Position numbers and translations under genes: made by a program
Part shown: piece by piece, positions 52,889 through 62,865 of the stretch
Layout: each line of letters begins with the position of its first letter
Numbering within the stretch: the stretch's first letter is position 1
Assembly: GCA_036362985.1 (NCBI GenBank)
Contig: JAYGXS010000002.1
Span: 97,961,242-98,025,241 of the forward strand
DNA from: Ligula intestinalis
Taxonomy: Eukaryota > Platyhelminthes > Cestoda > Diphyllobothriidea > Diphyllobothriidae
Direction of reading: 5' to 3'
DNA: 64,000 nt
Notes under the pieces: model-generated
The model's input: the letters and a program-made list of their open reading frames with translations, nothing else
What the model was told of the DNA's origin: nothing
The model's database searches: none

Positions 52889-54034
52889 GTGACGCCACTG
52901 GGTATTACCGGCTTACGAGGGAACCATAGCAGACGCGTCTTCGAACCGCGTTCTCACCGGCCCTCCTGGCGGCCAAGGTCTGCTACAGCCATCTCCCTAC
53001 GTTGGATCAACCGCCCCTCATCCCAACCCGTGTTTTTGATGACGGAACAGCCCCTCCCGGCCACGCTGCTCCTCCTCGTCCTCTTCGCCGCCAGAATTGA
53101 GGCCAACCCTGGACCTCTCTGGTACTGCTCGTTCTGCCGAGTCTGCCTGGGCCGTCGCGACTGGTCTCTACGTTGCGGCTCCTGCAATGGTTGGTGCCAT
53201 CTCCGCTGCAGTGGCCTCGCCAAAGCTGCCGATTTGTCGCCCGCCTTCAGATGTCCCAGCTCTTCCATGCCTCCTTCTTCTGCTTCGCCTCCAGCCCGTC
53301 CTGTCCCCAACCAAAATCAGGAAGTATCCGACATTGCAGCCCCAACGTGTCTTAAGATCCTCCATTTAAACGCCAAGGGCCTCCTTGGCAAATTTTCTCA
53401 GCTCCTGGCCTTCATGCGTTTGCACAGCCTAGCTGTAGGGGCTATCTTAGCGAAAAAGGAGAATAATTCCACTAAGGTTCCTGCCTGTGCCGACTACATG
53501 ATCATCCGTTGCGACCACAGCTGCAACACAGCCACTGGTTTGGCCCTCCTGGTGGACAAATCCAGTGCTCATCATCAGCTTCCCTTGCTTGGTGCCGATC
53601 CAACGAAAGTACAGACAATTTCCCTTGACAATGGCCTAGCGCCGCTTACCATCGTGAATGTCTACAGTACCCCAACTTCCAGTTGTCCTTTCGGTTTCAC
53701 CGGCTCTATCGTTCCCTACTTAACTTCTGGAGTCAGTTTGGTGCCAGGTGACTTCAACGCCCACCACGACATGTTCTCCTCTAACTTGGCGGTCAGTCCC
53801 CGGGAAGAATCCTTGACCGATGAATTAGAACACACTGCCTTTGCCATCCTCAACGAGAGCATAAGCTTACTGTGTGATGATGTGAAAAATTATCGCTACT
53901 CGCACCTACGAAGCGAACCACAGCAGACGCGTCTACGAATCGCGATCCCACCCACACTCCCGGCGGCCAAGGTCTGCTACACCCATCTCCCTACGTTGGA
54001 TCAACTCTCCCCTCCGCCCAACCCGTGTTTTTGA
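52889..54034 (+). pseudogene. non-LTR retrotransposon ORF: 2A-like motif, PHD-type finger, endonuclease (381 aa, truncated)
   Basis: Residues about 55-75: hydrophobic LLLLVLFAARIEANPGP, ending in a 2A-like motif (53093-53116). Consensus 2A is D(V/I)ExNPGP; here the Asp is Arg. Then a zinc finger WYCSFC, LRCGSC, WCHLRCSGL (PHD-like). Then an EEP endonuclease: LKILHLNAKGLLGKFSQLL (Asn), the usual ETKL position altered to AKKEN, and LVPGDFNAHHDMF (Asp, Asn, His). The catalytic Glu seems lost and the SDH end and all RT are missing. After about residue 340 the frame runs into a second copy of its own 5' end. It is a dead-on-arrival or rearranged element. Confidence 0.7.
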
Positions 54035-54119
54035 TGACGGAACAGCCCCTCCCGGCCACGCTGCTCCGACCCCTCATCCTCGCCACCAGAATTGAGGCCA
54101 ACCCTGGACCTCTCGGGTA
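53908..54119 (+). repeat. second 5' end of the same element, 995-base period
   Basis: Closely repeats 52914-53123: cagcagacgcgtc, ggcggccaaggtctgctac, cccatctccctacgttggatcaa, cccgtgtttttgatgacgga, and the IEANPGP codons at 54091-54111. It then switches abruptly into a Penelope terminus at 54120. Confidence 0.8.
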
Positions 54120-55236
54120 CTTGAGAAGAAGAAGAAGACTCGATCGCTGGGACAATATGTTTATTCGCCTGACGTTTCGATATCCGTCGCGGATTCGTCA
54201 TCAGAGACATGAGTAGCATAAAGGTTAAGTATGCACAGACGTTTTGCAGTATTTATAGGACACAGTCATTACTGCAAGCATATAGCGACAATTAACGTTA
54301 ATTGCCTTCTTGTGCGTGGACTGCTTGTTGGACGGCAAGCGGGCTCTGACCTGTTTAACTTTCGTCACGGGCGGTGAGCTCGGGCATGATGATTGCTCGG
54401 CCGTCTGGCTTCCCGGTGTTGGCGTACGATGAGGCGGTGGCCTGCCCATTCCTCAAGTGACGGCTTGCTTTGGCCACATTGAATCTCAGGATTGAATATG
54501 GATTGGGCAAATCGTTGCACTTGTTGATGGATTGGGGGCCCGTGAACCATGACTCAAGTAGTTCTCGGCTCACCCGATTGTCACCTATTGCGAGAATTTC
54601 GGCCTCATCAAATTTGAAGGTGTGGCCGGGTCTCGTCGAATGAGCCGCAACTTGAGAATTGGCATCATTTCGCCGCACTGCAGCCGCGTGTTCGGCAAGT
54701 CGCGTCTTGAGAAGTCTGCCAGTTTCTCCGACATAGTTGCTTTGACCGCAACTGCACCAGATCCTGTAGACGACCCCAGATGTTTCTTGCCGTGGCAGTG
54801 GGTCTTTCGGCTTCATTATCTGACGCCTAATGGTTGCCTCCGGCCTGTGTGCGACTCCAACTCCAAGCGGTGCGAGAAGGCGGCCGACTGCTTCCGATAC
54901 GTTTTTGACATACGGGATCGAGCGCCAAATCTTGGGGTCGGTGCGCTTTTGTTGGCCAGTTCGTTTGCGCAAGCACCGGTTGACAAAGTTGCGTGGGTAG
55001 CCATTTACTCTGAACACCCGTCGGAGGTATTCTACCTCGGCAACTTTGTCTTCTTCTTCGCTGCAGTGCGTCTCAACACGCCGATAGAGTGTTTTTACGC
55101 AACTGCGTTTGTGGCTGATTGGGTGGTTGCTGTTGTAGCGAAGACAAAGTTCGACGTTTGAGTTGACGGTGTTGAGCCACGTCTTCAGCTGACCACCTTG
55201 TCGGTATCTCCAGTTTACTCTCCAAGAGGGGTTCAC
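54120..55236 (-). mobile_element. Penelope-like element, GIY-YIG half with terminus
   Basis: Terminal region 54120-54300 contains the hammerhead-like motif (54168-54212). The coding part is described separately. The RT half is absent upstream: beyond 55236 the sequence changes to RTE-type. Confidence 0.8.
54355..55236 (-). CDS. Penelope GIY-YIG endonuclease region, 293-aa open frame
   Basis: Starts in the RT-endonuclease linker (NHPISHKRSCVKTLYRRVETHCSEEEDKVAEVEYLRRVFRVNGYP, then IPYVKNVSEAVGRLLAPLGVGVAHRPEATI). GIY-YIG domain at residues about 165-260: VVYRIWCSCGQSNYVGETGR, LLKTRLAEHAAAVRR, SQVAAHSTRPGHTFKFDEAEIL, SRELLESWFTGP. It is the cleanest endonuclease of this subgroup in the window; copies at 2.1, 12.2 and 51.4 kb are relatives. 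It lacks the RT, so could act only in trans, if at all. Confidence 0.8.
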   Translation of the reverse strand: MNPSWRVNWRYRQGGQLKTWLNTVNSNVELCLRYNSNHPISHKRSCVKTLYRRVETHCSEEEDKVAEVEYLRRVFRVNGYPRNFVNRCLRKRTGQQKRTDPKIWRSIPYVKNVSEAVGRLLAPLGVGVAHRPEATIRRQIMKPKDPLPRQETSGVVYRIWCSCGQSNYVGETGRLLKTRLAEHAAAVRRNDANSQVAAHSTRPGHTFKFDEAEILAIGDNRVSRELLESWFTGPQSINKCNDLPNPYSILRFNVAKASRHLRNGQATASSYANTGKPDGRAIIMPELTARDES

Positions 55237-55239
55237 GAC

Positions 55240-55345
55240 CAGTCTTCAGAGGTCCGTCGATGGTTTGCGCAGGATATGGCCAAACCGCTGCAATCGGCGA
55301 TCCTGTGTGTACGATGCTCGACTTGGTAAATTGAATAGAGACAAA
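55240..55345 (-). mobile_element. non-LTR RT C-terminal scrap
   Basis: The minus strand gives RRLQRFGHILRKPSTDL, the Trp/Phe-Gly-His block found near the C-terminus of RTE/jockey-type polyproteins. Confidence 0.5.
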
Positions 55346-55429
55346 GGTTCGCATCCCAGGTGTTTGTCTAGAAGAAGTCGAAGCTTTCACCAGAATCGTA
55401 ACTTACTCTTCGCCCCGCCCTACATCCCC

Positions 55430-55570
55430 TTCCCTCTAACAGTTGATTGATTCGTGCCCCCTTTAACTGTTGCTCGCTTTTCGTTGACGGTTTACCTCTG
55501 ATGATGGACTCCCGCAAGAGCCCGAAAGCTCAGATGAATAAAGTTACGATATCGGTGAACGCTACAACTT
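55430..55570 (+). repeat. Penelope-type terminus with complete hammerhead-like core
   Basis: At 55497-55535: CTGATGATGGACTC, CCGCAA, GAGCCCGAAAGCTCAGA. The two halves of the internal hairpin (GGACTC/GAGCCC) pair with one mismatch. Preceded by ttgattgattcgtgccccctttaactgttgctcg, which also precedes copies near 20.05 and 15.25 kb. Confidence 0.6.
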
Positions 55571-55715
55571 CTTCTTGGTAAATTGAAACATCTGCGGTAT
55601 AGCTCGACACTGGAAATGCGATCCTGCCAGAAGACTCTTAAGAGGCATCGAAGACAAAAACTTCGAGCGGTAGGATGTCTGCCCTTCTCATTGGCAATTT
55701 TGCGCAGGCATATAC

Positions 55716-56466
55716 TTACACCGGTCTCATTGATGCTTTGCATAATAGCAGCGTAGTACGTAAGCTGATGTCTAAGCGAGACCAAAGTTGTCTGGCTAGC
55801 AGCCCAAATGCATTTCTAGCCTGCGCGATTCGGTTCTCGATTTCTTCTTTGGCCTGTCCGTTGGCTAGCATATTAGACGCCGAATAGCGAATGCAGCTTA
55901 CGTCTTCAATGGGTTGACCGCTGATAAACAATGGTTTTGCTATGCCGAGATACGTAGTCAGGATCTTCGTCTTGCATACATTAGTCGTCAGACCAACAGT
56001 TTCAGCGAAGTTGGTGATTCGGTGACTGAGGGGTTTTACAAAGCACAACAATGTCATCGGCAAATTCCAGGTCAGGTTCTCTGAATTGAGGGCTGATTTC
56101 ACATCAACTGTCAGGAAGAATTAATGGATGCATCACCCATTCGATCAGGAAGTTGAAGAAAACTAAGGTAATATGGCAGACTTGTCGAACTCCACAAGTC
56201 AGAGGGAAAGAATTTGACTCTTCCCAAAGGGTTCTTACTCTGGCTGATGTTGTGCTACAGTAAGCTTTGATCAGATTGAGTAACTTTGGCGGGAGACCGT
56301 CGGCAAGCAAGATTTGCCCCAAAGCTTCTCTGTCGATAGAATAAAAGACAGGCTTGAAATCAATTAAACAGGCGGTGGTGATCTGTTGGTTTTGATGTCT
56401 GTGCTCTAGTATGCGGCGTAGAATGAAGATCTGGTCAAAACATCCTCTACTTGGACGAATTCTCAT
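55716..56466 (-). pseudogene. RTE-like reverse transcriptase remnant
   Basis: Frame 56104-56466: RIRPSRGCFDQIFILRRILEHRHQ, TTACLIDFKPVFYSIDREAL (motif A, where the conserved A-F-D-S is V-F-Y-S), LLADGLPPKLLNLIKAYC and LTCGVRQVC (motif B). The motif C sequence EFADDIVVLCK is still present near 56040-56075 but in a different frame from the long open frame 55716-56102. The downstream block NVCKTKIL..YLG, FISGQPIEDV, EIENRIAQARNAFGLL is typical of RTE. Inactive. Confidence 0.75.
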
Positions 56467-57592
56467 TGGCTAAGATGAGTGCGAAAATTGCACTGAATTG
56501 AAAATCTACGGAAAAAGATGGTCGCAAAAAATTTGGCGGCTATGTCTATAAGGCTAATGCCGCGGTAATTTGAGCATAGTGTCATGTCACCGCACTTCGG
56601 TATCGGTAAGATAATGGACAGTGACTAGTCAGTAGGGATGACTTCAGTAGTCCATATAGTCAAATAAAGTCGGTGTAGTGCTTCCGTCAAAACAGAACAA
56701 TTTGTTTTGTAGGCTTCTGCTGGGATACCATCTTTACCCGCTGCCTTTCGTTCTTTTAGTCGTTTCAATACCGATTCTAGTTCATTTCTCGTAGGTGGCT
56801 CGCAGGTGAACGTCTAGGCGGGTCCAGTAGCTAACTAAAGTGTTCTCGCCATCGATCGATTTTGCAAGCCATATCAGCTATCACTGGACCCGACTTATCC
56901 CGAACGGCAGTGCAAGCCGGTTTATATTTGCCAGCTGCTTTAGGTAAAAGCTAGTAGAGCTGGTGGAAGTTACCAGAGTTTTAAGCTCATTGCATGGAGC
57001 CAGCTAATTCGGTTCAATGGTTCTGAAGGTCGCATCTTGCTGATCATGTAGTTTGACGTCTCAATGAGCGGTGGTTCTCCGGGTTTTAAAACTGAGCGAT
57101 TCTTGCTTGTGCTGAGAGATGAAGGGTCGTTGTGGAGATCCAGTCCTTCCTCGGTACTACCTGTTGCTGCCAGCTCGAATTCATCGCACTATGCAGCGCA
57201 TCTCTCAGGCGAATTTTGATTGTCGACTTTGTCTAGAGGTTCGATGCAGACAGTGGACTGATCTCGGATCTGTGCAGTGAGACTTTCGTTGAACGCTAAA
57301 AGGGTTTCTGTGTTTGATAGTGCCATAACGTTGACACGTTTTGGGGACAGTTTCTTACTGTGATTCGACAAGCGGAGCTTAAAGTGGGCATGGATAAGTA
57401 CATGATCTGATCAAACATCCGCACCTCCAAACGATCGGCTGTCGGATACTGAGGTGGTCCAATTTGAGCGTACTAAGATATAGTCTATCTGGTTTGCCGT
57501 TCGACCATCTTTTGAATACCATGTGAGTAATTGCCGGTGGGGGTGTTTAAAACGAGTGTTTGTAACGACGATATGCTAATATTCAGCAAATG

Positions 57593-58235
57593 TTACCAAT
57601 CGTTCTCCGTTGCCTCAACGTTGGCCCAGTCCATATATCTCGATGATATGTCTCGTGTTCTCATCGCATGGTCCATTTCAAGCATTCTAGTCTCTGGCGA
57701 CGAAAAACAAGTCTTAAGGGGATAACTTGGTGATTGTAGCTTGAAGGTGTTCATAGAACTTAGTCTTAACTGCATCATCCGCTTGTGAAGTTGGGGCATA
57801 AACGTCAACCACAGACATATTTGCAATGGTGCGTTTGAAGCGGGCTGTGGCAATCCGCTCTGAGACATGCTCAAACGTTAAGAGAGTGTTATGCACCTTC
57901 TTTATCATGGCTATTGCTACCCCCTGCAGTCCTGTGTTCGTTTGCGGGCCACTGCGGAGGAGTATGTACTCAGCATCCTCTTGTGGGACCTTGATTTCTC
58001 TCGTTCCAGAGCCTGGGAGACGAACTTCTGATACGCAGGCGACCTCTACCTTATAGTCCCACAATGCGCGTGCTACAAGTACTTGACGTCCGGCATCAAG
58101 CAATGTCTGCACATTCCAGCAACCGATGCTGAAGCTGTGTCGCGAATTCAGGGTACTGGCTTGCATATTTGACACTCCGGGCACCAGACGACCACGGGGC
58201 GCGTTGCTTATCGGGGACGCCATTGCATTGTTCAC
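57593..58235 (-). pseudogene. RTE-like endonuclease remnant
   Basis: Frame 57714-58235: FSIGCWNVQTLLDAGRQ (Asn), VEVACVSEVRLPGSGTREIK (Glu), VVDVYAPTSQADDAVKTKFYEHL. The GDWNA block survives only as RD-stop-NA followed by GPCDENTRHI in another frame near 57640-57700. Nicks target DNA in living elements; broken here. Confidence 0.75.
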
Positions 58236-58316
58236 CTTAACAGTAATGGCTCAAATATTTAGCACGCCGGGCACCAGACAAACACGGAGCGTGTCGCTTC
58301 CTGGGGACGCCGTAGC
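58168..58316. repeat. two imperfect tandem units in the RTE 5' region
   Basis: 58168-58223 (acactccgggcaccagacgaccacggggcgc, cggggacgccattgca) is repeated at 58262-58314 (gcacgccgggcaccagacaaacacggagcg, ctggggacgccgtagca). Period about 93 bases. This is a usual place for promoter repeats in non-LTR elements. Confidence 0.6.
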
Positions 58317-58539
58317 AGTAATAAGATCCGTGATATTCGTATTGTCCATGAAGTATTTTTGGGAAGTTTGTTACAGATGACGTCCCCGGTGTTACCTGCC
58401 ATTGCCCTCTGTCTGCCGTGAGTAAACCAACGTTGACCGCGAACCACCAGCGGTTAGGTCGAGGGTTGGATTTTGGTTCGCAGCAAGTGCGTACCGATTC
58501 AACTAAAGCGTAATCTAATTCGCTGCTTTGCGCAAAAGG

Positions 58540-59040
58540 CTGAACACATTAGTTTGGCCAGCAGCATTGAATAGAAGCTGCTTCGCGAGAACGGGTATAT
58601 TAAGAGGTTCATTGCAAAGAATATAGTTGCAAGACAAATGAAGTCCACTCCACATAATGCGGAAAAGAGGAAGCTATTTCTCAAATTCCACTTTAATAGG
58701 GATGTGGCAACCGAAATTCCAATATTAAGCCGTGTCACGAATCCACCCAGCAGCGAGAGTTTGGCTATTATTTTCAACCCAGCCGGTCGCACGAGTCGTT
58801 GACGATCCAAACAGATTATGGAATGCCTCCCGTAATGAATGAAGAGACGTGAAGCCAGAAGCATAAAAAGGACTATTTTCGTTCAAATTCCGGACATCAC
58901 TCGATGATTTATAAGGTCCTAGCAAACTATCCAGATCCATGGGTTAGCATCTGCTAGCAACAGCAACAGCAACCACTGTCAGATTGATAAAGCCGGCGTT
59001 GTGTGCACAAAAGAACCTCCTACAAGCTTGTTCCTGACAT
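58540..59040 (+). mobile_element. Penelope-like linker fragment
   Basis: The plus strand gives LRENGYIKRFIAKNIV, then KRKLFLKFHFNRDVATEIPILSR, the conserved FL.L.FKGD-type linker, with SLAIIFNPAGRTSR after it. 58930-59030 matches 19390-19480 (ctgctagcaacagcaacag, gccggncttgtgygc.caaaagaac). Broken by stops. Confidence 0.5.
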
Positions 59041-59079
59041 GGTCGACATTGACTTAACTGCATGCACGGTCCCAAAGAG

Positions 59080-59445
59080 TACAACTCGGTCGCCGGCGGT
59101 CCTCGGAGGTACCTGGGGTGAATGGCGTCCCACAGGGTTCAGTTTTAGGTCCCACATTATTCCTTTTTTTCAAGAACGACTGTGTCAGGGACATAAGCTG
59201 TAATTTCACCTAGTTCGCTAACAGTATTTGAATTTGGAAAGTTTTCCAAAATACGGTAGATGAAAACCAGCTGGAAGCTAACATGAACAGATTGGAAGAC
59301 TGGTAAAAGCGTTGGCTTATGTGTTTCAATGTTAGTAAATGCAACTTTCTTCGAATCGACAGTGTAAGAGCATCCAGCCTGAAGGTCTTTTCCTTAAACA
59401 GTACACCGCTGCAACAAGTTGAGAGTCAGAAGGAACTGGGTGTGT
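59080..59445 (+). mobile_element. CR1-like RT fragment
   Basis: In shifting plus frames: VNGVPQGSVLGPTLF-like (motif B), then IWKVFQNTVDENQLEANMNRLEDW, FNVSKCNFLRIDS, LNSTPLQQVESQKELGVW. This is the segment after the catalytic motif in the CR1 copies at 24.9 and 46.7 kb. It joins directly to Penelope sequence at 59445. Confidence 0.6.
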
Positions 59446-60057
59446 GGATAATGCCCTGAAAGACCAAAATCAGTTTTCAATACTATCACGCGAAGAAAAG
59501 AAGGCTTCAAAGGCCCTGAAATCCGATAACACCATCTTTCTCATCCCCACAGACAAAGCAGGTGCGACTGTCATTTTGAATGAAGGTGACTACAACAACA
59601 AGATTTTATCGTTGTTAGAGGATGCAGCAACCTACAAGCCTCTTTCGACAAACCCTACAAAAACTAAAACCTCAACTATCGACAAAGTATTGAAACGTCT
59701 GGAGTGATTGAAAAAAATACCAGGTGACCTTCCCAAGAATTTAAACAAACTGAACCAAAAATTGCTATGATGTATGGATTACCTAAAGTGGATAAACCGA
59801 AAGTCCCTTTAAGACCGAAGGTATCGCTCATCGAAGCGCCAAATTACAAAATTTCTAAATGGTTATTCCACCAGCTCCGACCAATCACAAAAAACTGTGA
59901 AACGTCCATCGAGAACTCTTTGGAATTCTTACAGATACTACAAGGTTTGAGGATTACCGCGGATGAAATACTGGTCTCAGTCGATGTCATCTCTTGCTTC
60001 ACTTCTGTTACACTAGAAATAGCAAAGCAGTACACGGACGAACTACTACAGTCCTAA

Positions 60058-60545
60058 AAGACTGATATCCCCACTATCGCAAAGAAGTTAAGGCTAAGCC
60101 GGTTAACCCTAACTACTGCGGCCTTCCAGGCCCGGTTCCTTAGAAGAAGAGAAGAGTCTTGGAAATCCAGAGGAGTAGGAACAATATATTGTTTACAGAA
60201 TAAGTTGAAGAACAGTTCATAGGAAGGTTGACTCCGACTGGCATACCTTCGACCGTAAGAGCCATAAGTGAGAGCAGCGGCGGCACGTCCGCCGCGCACC
60301 GGGGCGACATGCCGAGTGAGTCCGGCTTGCGTGCTGTGCGGCTTAGTGTGAAGCTGCAGTCGACCAGGTGGATAGGCGGTCATTGATTAACTAATGATTT
60401 GAATTGACGAGGCGAGTCAGCGATTCGCAAAATCGATTAGTTGATTAGCTGGCACGTTGACAGAGCAGGCAGGTGAGTAAACAGCGGCAGACTGTCACAC
60501 TACAACGGCACTTCTTGAACCTCTTGACCTATGCCTATAAATCAA
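60058..60545 (+). repeat. repeat R1 inserted in Penelope RT
   Basis: Starts near ctatcgcaaagaagttaaggctaagccggttaaccctaactactgcggccttccaggcccggttcc. It continues with ggttgactccgactggc, cacgtccgccgcgcaccggggcgacatgccgagtg and gcttagtgtgaag. The RT frame is contiguous if this block is removed. Confidence 0.65.
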
Positions 60546-61196
60546 CTTTTCATTCAACAACTAGTGCTATCAGCAGCTAAAAGGAACCCCTATGGGATCA
60601 CCTATATCAGGCTTCCTTGCTGAAGTGACAATGCAGAGGCTCGAGGCGATAGCCCTTCCGCTAGCAAACCCTAAGTTGTGGCTACGATGTGTTAATAATA
60701 CCTTCGTTATCGTAAGGAAGGACTAACCGGAAAATTTAAACAACATACTCAAAGCCACGCTTCTGGGAATTAAATTCACACTCGAAAAAGAATCCGAAGT
60801 CAAGCTCCCGTTCCTCGAGTCCTTGTACAACGACAGTTCAATGGAAAATTACGCACAACTATTTACCGCAAGGAAACGTATGCCGAGATCATCCTAAACT
60901 ATGAGAACAGCCATCCTATCTGTCACAAAATGGAGCACTGTGGACCCTCTGTTAAATCGAGCCAAAGCGCATCGCTCGGACAAACAAGGCTACCAGTAAG
61001 AAATGAACTACCTATTTGAGTTATTTTCGCAAAACGGTTATCCCCGGGAATTTGTACGTCACTGTGTGAGACAACAATTGTCAACGAAAAAAGATTCAGC
61101 CAATAGCAGTCAGACGGCATATACCTGGCGTAGCCTTCCTTAAATAAAAACGAGTCTGAACTTTTTGACAGACATTTAAGGAAGCATCACATCCGG

Positions 61197-61643
61197 GTGG
61201 CCCATAAACCAACAGCGACATTACGCACCCAATTAATACATCCTAAGGATGAAGTGAACTATTTAGACAGGAAAAGAGTTGTCTATAAAATCCCATGTGG
61301 ATCATGTGATGCCGTTTATTGTGGCCAGACCGGAAAACCCGCCGTTGTGCGCATTCATGCACCCCAATTGGTGGTAAACAGACTAGATCGCCATTCCAAA
61401 GTCGCCATGCATTGCCTAGACCCGGAGCATAAGTTCACATGGGACAAAACTCGTATTGTCGCTACCTGTCTTTCTAAGAAAGGGCGTGAATTCCTCGAAG
61501 CGATGCACTCGGACACATCATGCATCAACATGCATGTCGAGTTGGACTGTTGGTACAAAAATCTCAACCAGAAATGGGCGAGACGCGAACCGATCCGAGC
61601 AGAGGGAGACACACTGCGGCAGCCTACGCCACTGCATTGTTGA
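61197..61643 (+). pseudogene. Penelope GIY-YIG domain, 148-aa frame
   Basis: RVVYKIPCGSCDAVYCGQTGK (usual YIGQTGR, here YCGQTGK), RHSKVAMHCLDPEHKFTWDKTRIV, and KKGREFLEAMHSDTSCIN with the conserved Glu. It has a stop right upstream and no intact RT, so it counts as a remnant. Confidence 0.7.
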
Positions 61644-61734
61644 TTTTCCTAGATTTTCAAATGTTATCTGCTAGCTGCTTCTTTATTCACTTTTTTCTAC
61701 GCCTGAAGACGAAGTGGGGTCTCCAGCTTTATAA

Positions 61735-62270
61735 GAGTTAAGGCGAAGACGGTTAACCCTAACACCTAAAATCTTCGAGACCCGGTTCCTTAGGAGATAG
61801 GACAAGTCTTGGGAAGGCCAGAGTAGAAGGAAGAGTTTATTGTGTACACAATGGAACGGAGAATAGATGGAAGAAGTCTGACTTGGGAAGTCACGTCCGC
61901 CGGTGAGCCAGCCGCGCTCCAAGTGCGGTTCAAGCAGCAGGCATGCAGCGGCAGCATTGTCTGGTTACCTCAAAGGTTATTGGCCGGACAGGCCGCATCG
62001 ATCAAGGCGAGTATGCGTCTTATTCGCCGTCGGGAGAGACCAGTCTTTTGCGGATCTGTGATTGGCTGTTGCAGAAGCCACCCTCAGTGCGGACGTACGC
62101 GTTAGCAGCAGTGGGCTTTCGAGCATGCTCGCCGATGTGGAGTGAGTCACGAGAACGGACAGGGGTGTCGGGACTTGGCACCTGACTGCAGGCGGCAATT
62201 AGGCGCGCAGGGCAAAAGCGCTGTCGGTCAGATCTTAGGTTCCAAGTGGCCGCTAGGGCCACTACAGCTT
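61735..62270 (+). repeat. repeat R1, long copy
   Basis: Starts gttaaggcgaagacggttaaccctaac and continues with gacccggttccttaggaga, ggaagagtttattgtgtac, agatggaagaagtctgacttggg and acgtccgcc. Located directly after the Penelope 3' end. The 3' half (61,980-62,260) is GC-rich and less similar to the other copies. Confidence 0.55.
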
Positions 62271-62334
62271 CGAAAATTCACGAAATAAAATTATATTTCC
62301 CGAAGAACGGATTCAATCTCAAACTTTTTCACTC

Positions 62335-62865
62335 AAAACAACGCTGAACTGTACCAAGGCGGCGAACTTGGCCAGAGCTATACTACAGCTGATTTGACGA
62401 GCCTTAGTGGCGTTTGAAAAAGACACCATTTCCAAAATTTTTTGAAGCTTCATTCTGCCGCACTTGGAATTTGTTATAAAGGCATGAAAACCTTGGCCTG
62501 ACAAAGACTGTACCGTCTTAGAGAAGGTCGAGGTGCGAGCGACAAAATTTTTCAAAGGTCTGGGACAACTGCCCTATGAAAGTAGACTGTCAACCTTCGA
62601 TTAATTTCACCTTTCCTAGAGGCAAATTTGGGGGACCTCAAACGAACCTTCCGATTTATGATTAACCAGGTTTGTTGCTTCGTCCCTAATGAGTTATTTA
62701 CCCAAGCTATTACGCCAGACGGACGAGTGTTCGTTCTCAGTACCAAAAGTGTTGCAGGCTGGAACGCTCATCCCAACGAGATTTTCCTCACCGCCTGTCT
62801 TGATTCATTGAAGACCAAACTGGCGATGCATCAAATCCCATCCGGACACACACCTTGCTAACAAC
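62335..62865 (+). mobile_element. CR1-like RT C-terminal fragment
   Basis: Plus frames in series: LARAILQLIRRALVAFEKD (compare SLYLVKRAFCAFDKD), FILPHLEFVIKA..PW, VLEKVEVRATKFFKGLGQLPYESRLSTFD, WGDLKRTFRFMINQ, SVAGWNAHPNEIFLTACLDSLKTKL. It is the thumb/C-terminal part of a CR1-like ORF2, diverged from both main copies and with several stops. Confidence 0.6.

Larger units (their letters stand above)
55490..58320 (-). mobile_element. RTE-like non-LTR retrotransposon, decayed
   Basis: Minus order: 5' repeats (58168-58316), endonuclease (57593-58235), degraded linker/RT N-terminus, RT (about 55716-56466), C-terminal end (55500-55785). No long frame survives across the RT. Confidence 0.75.
59444..61740 (+). 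mobile_element. Penelope-like retroelement interrupted by R1
   Basis: Plus order: N-terminal RT block (59444-59707: IFLIPTDKAGATVILNEGDYN), MMYGLPKVDKPKVPLRP, motif A (SVDVISCFTSV, about 59980-60010), R1 insertion (60058-about 60545), KGTPMGSPISGFLAEVTMQRLE (60580-60650), motif C altered to CVNNTFVIV (60688-60711), KLPFLES, then GIY-YIG (61197-61643). Stops at several points. Its 3' end near 61700 reads CCTGAAGACGAAGTGGGGTC, a decayed form of the terminal motif. Different subgroup from the other copies. Confidence 0.8.

Noticed and set aside
52954..53310. 118-codon minus-strand frame opposite the PHD/endonuclease element
   Set aside because: GC-rich antisense shadow of the plus-strand frame, which has clear domain motifs.
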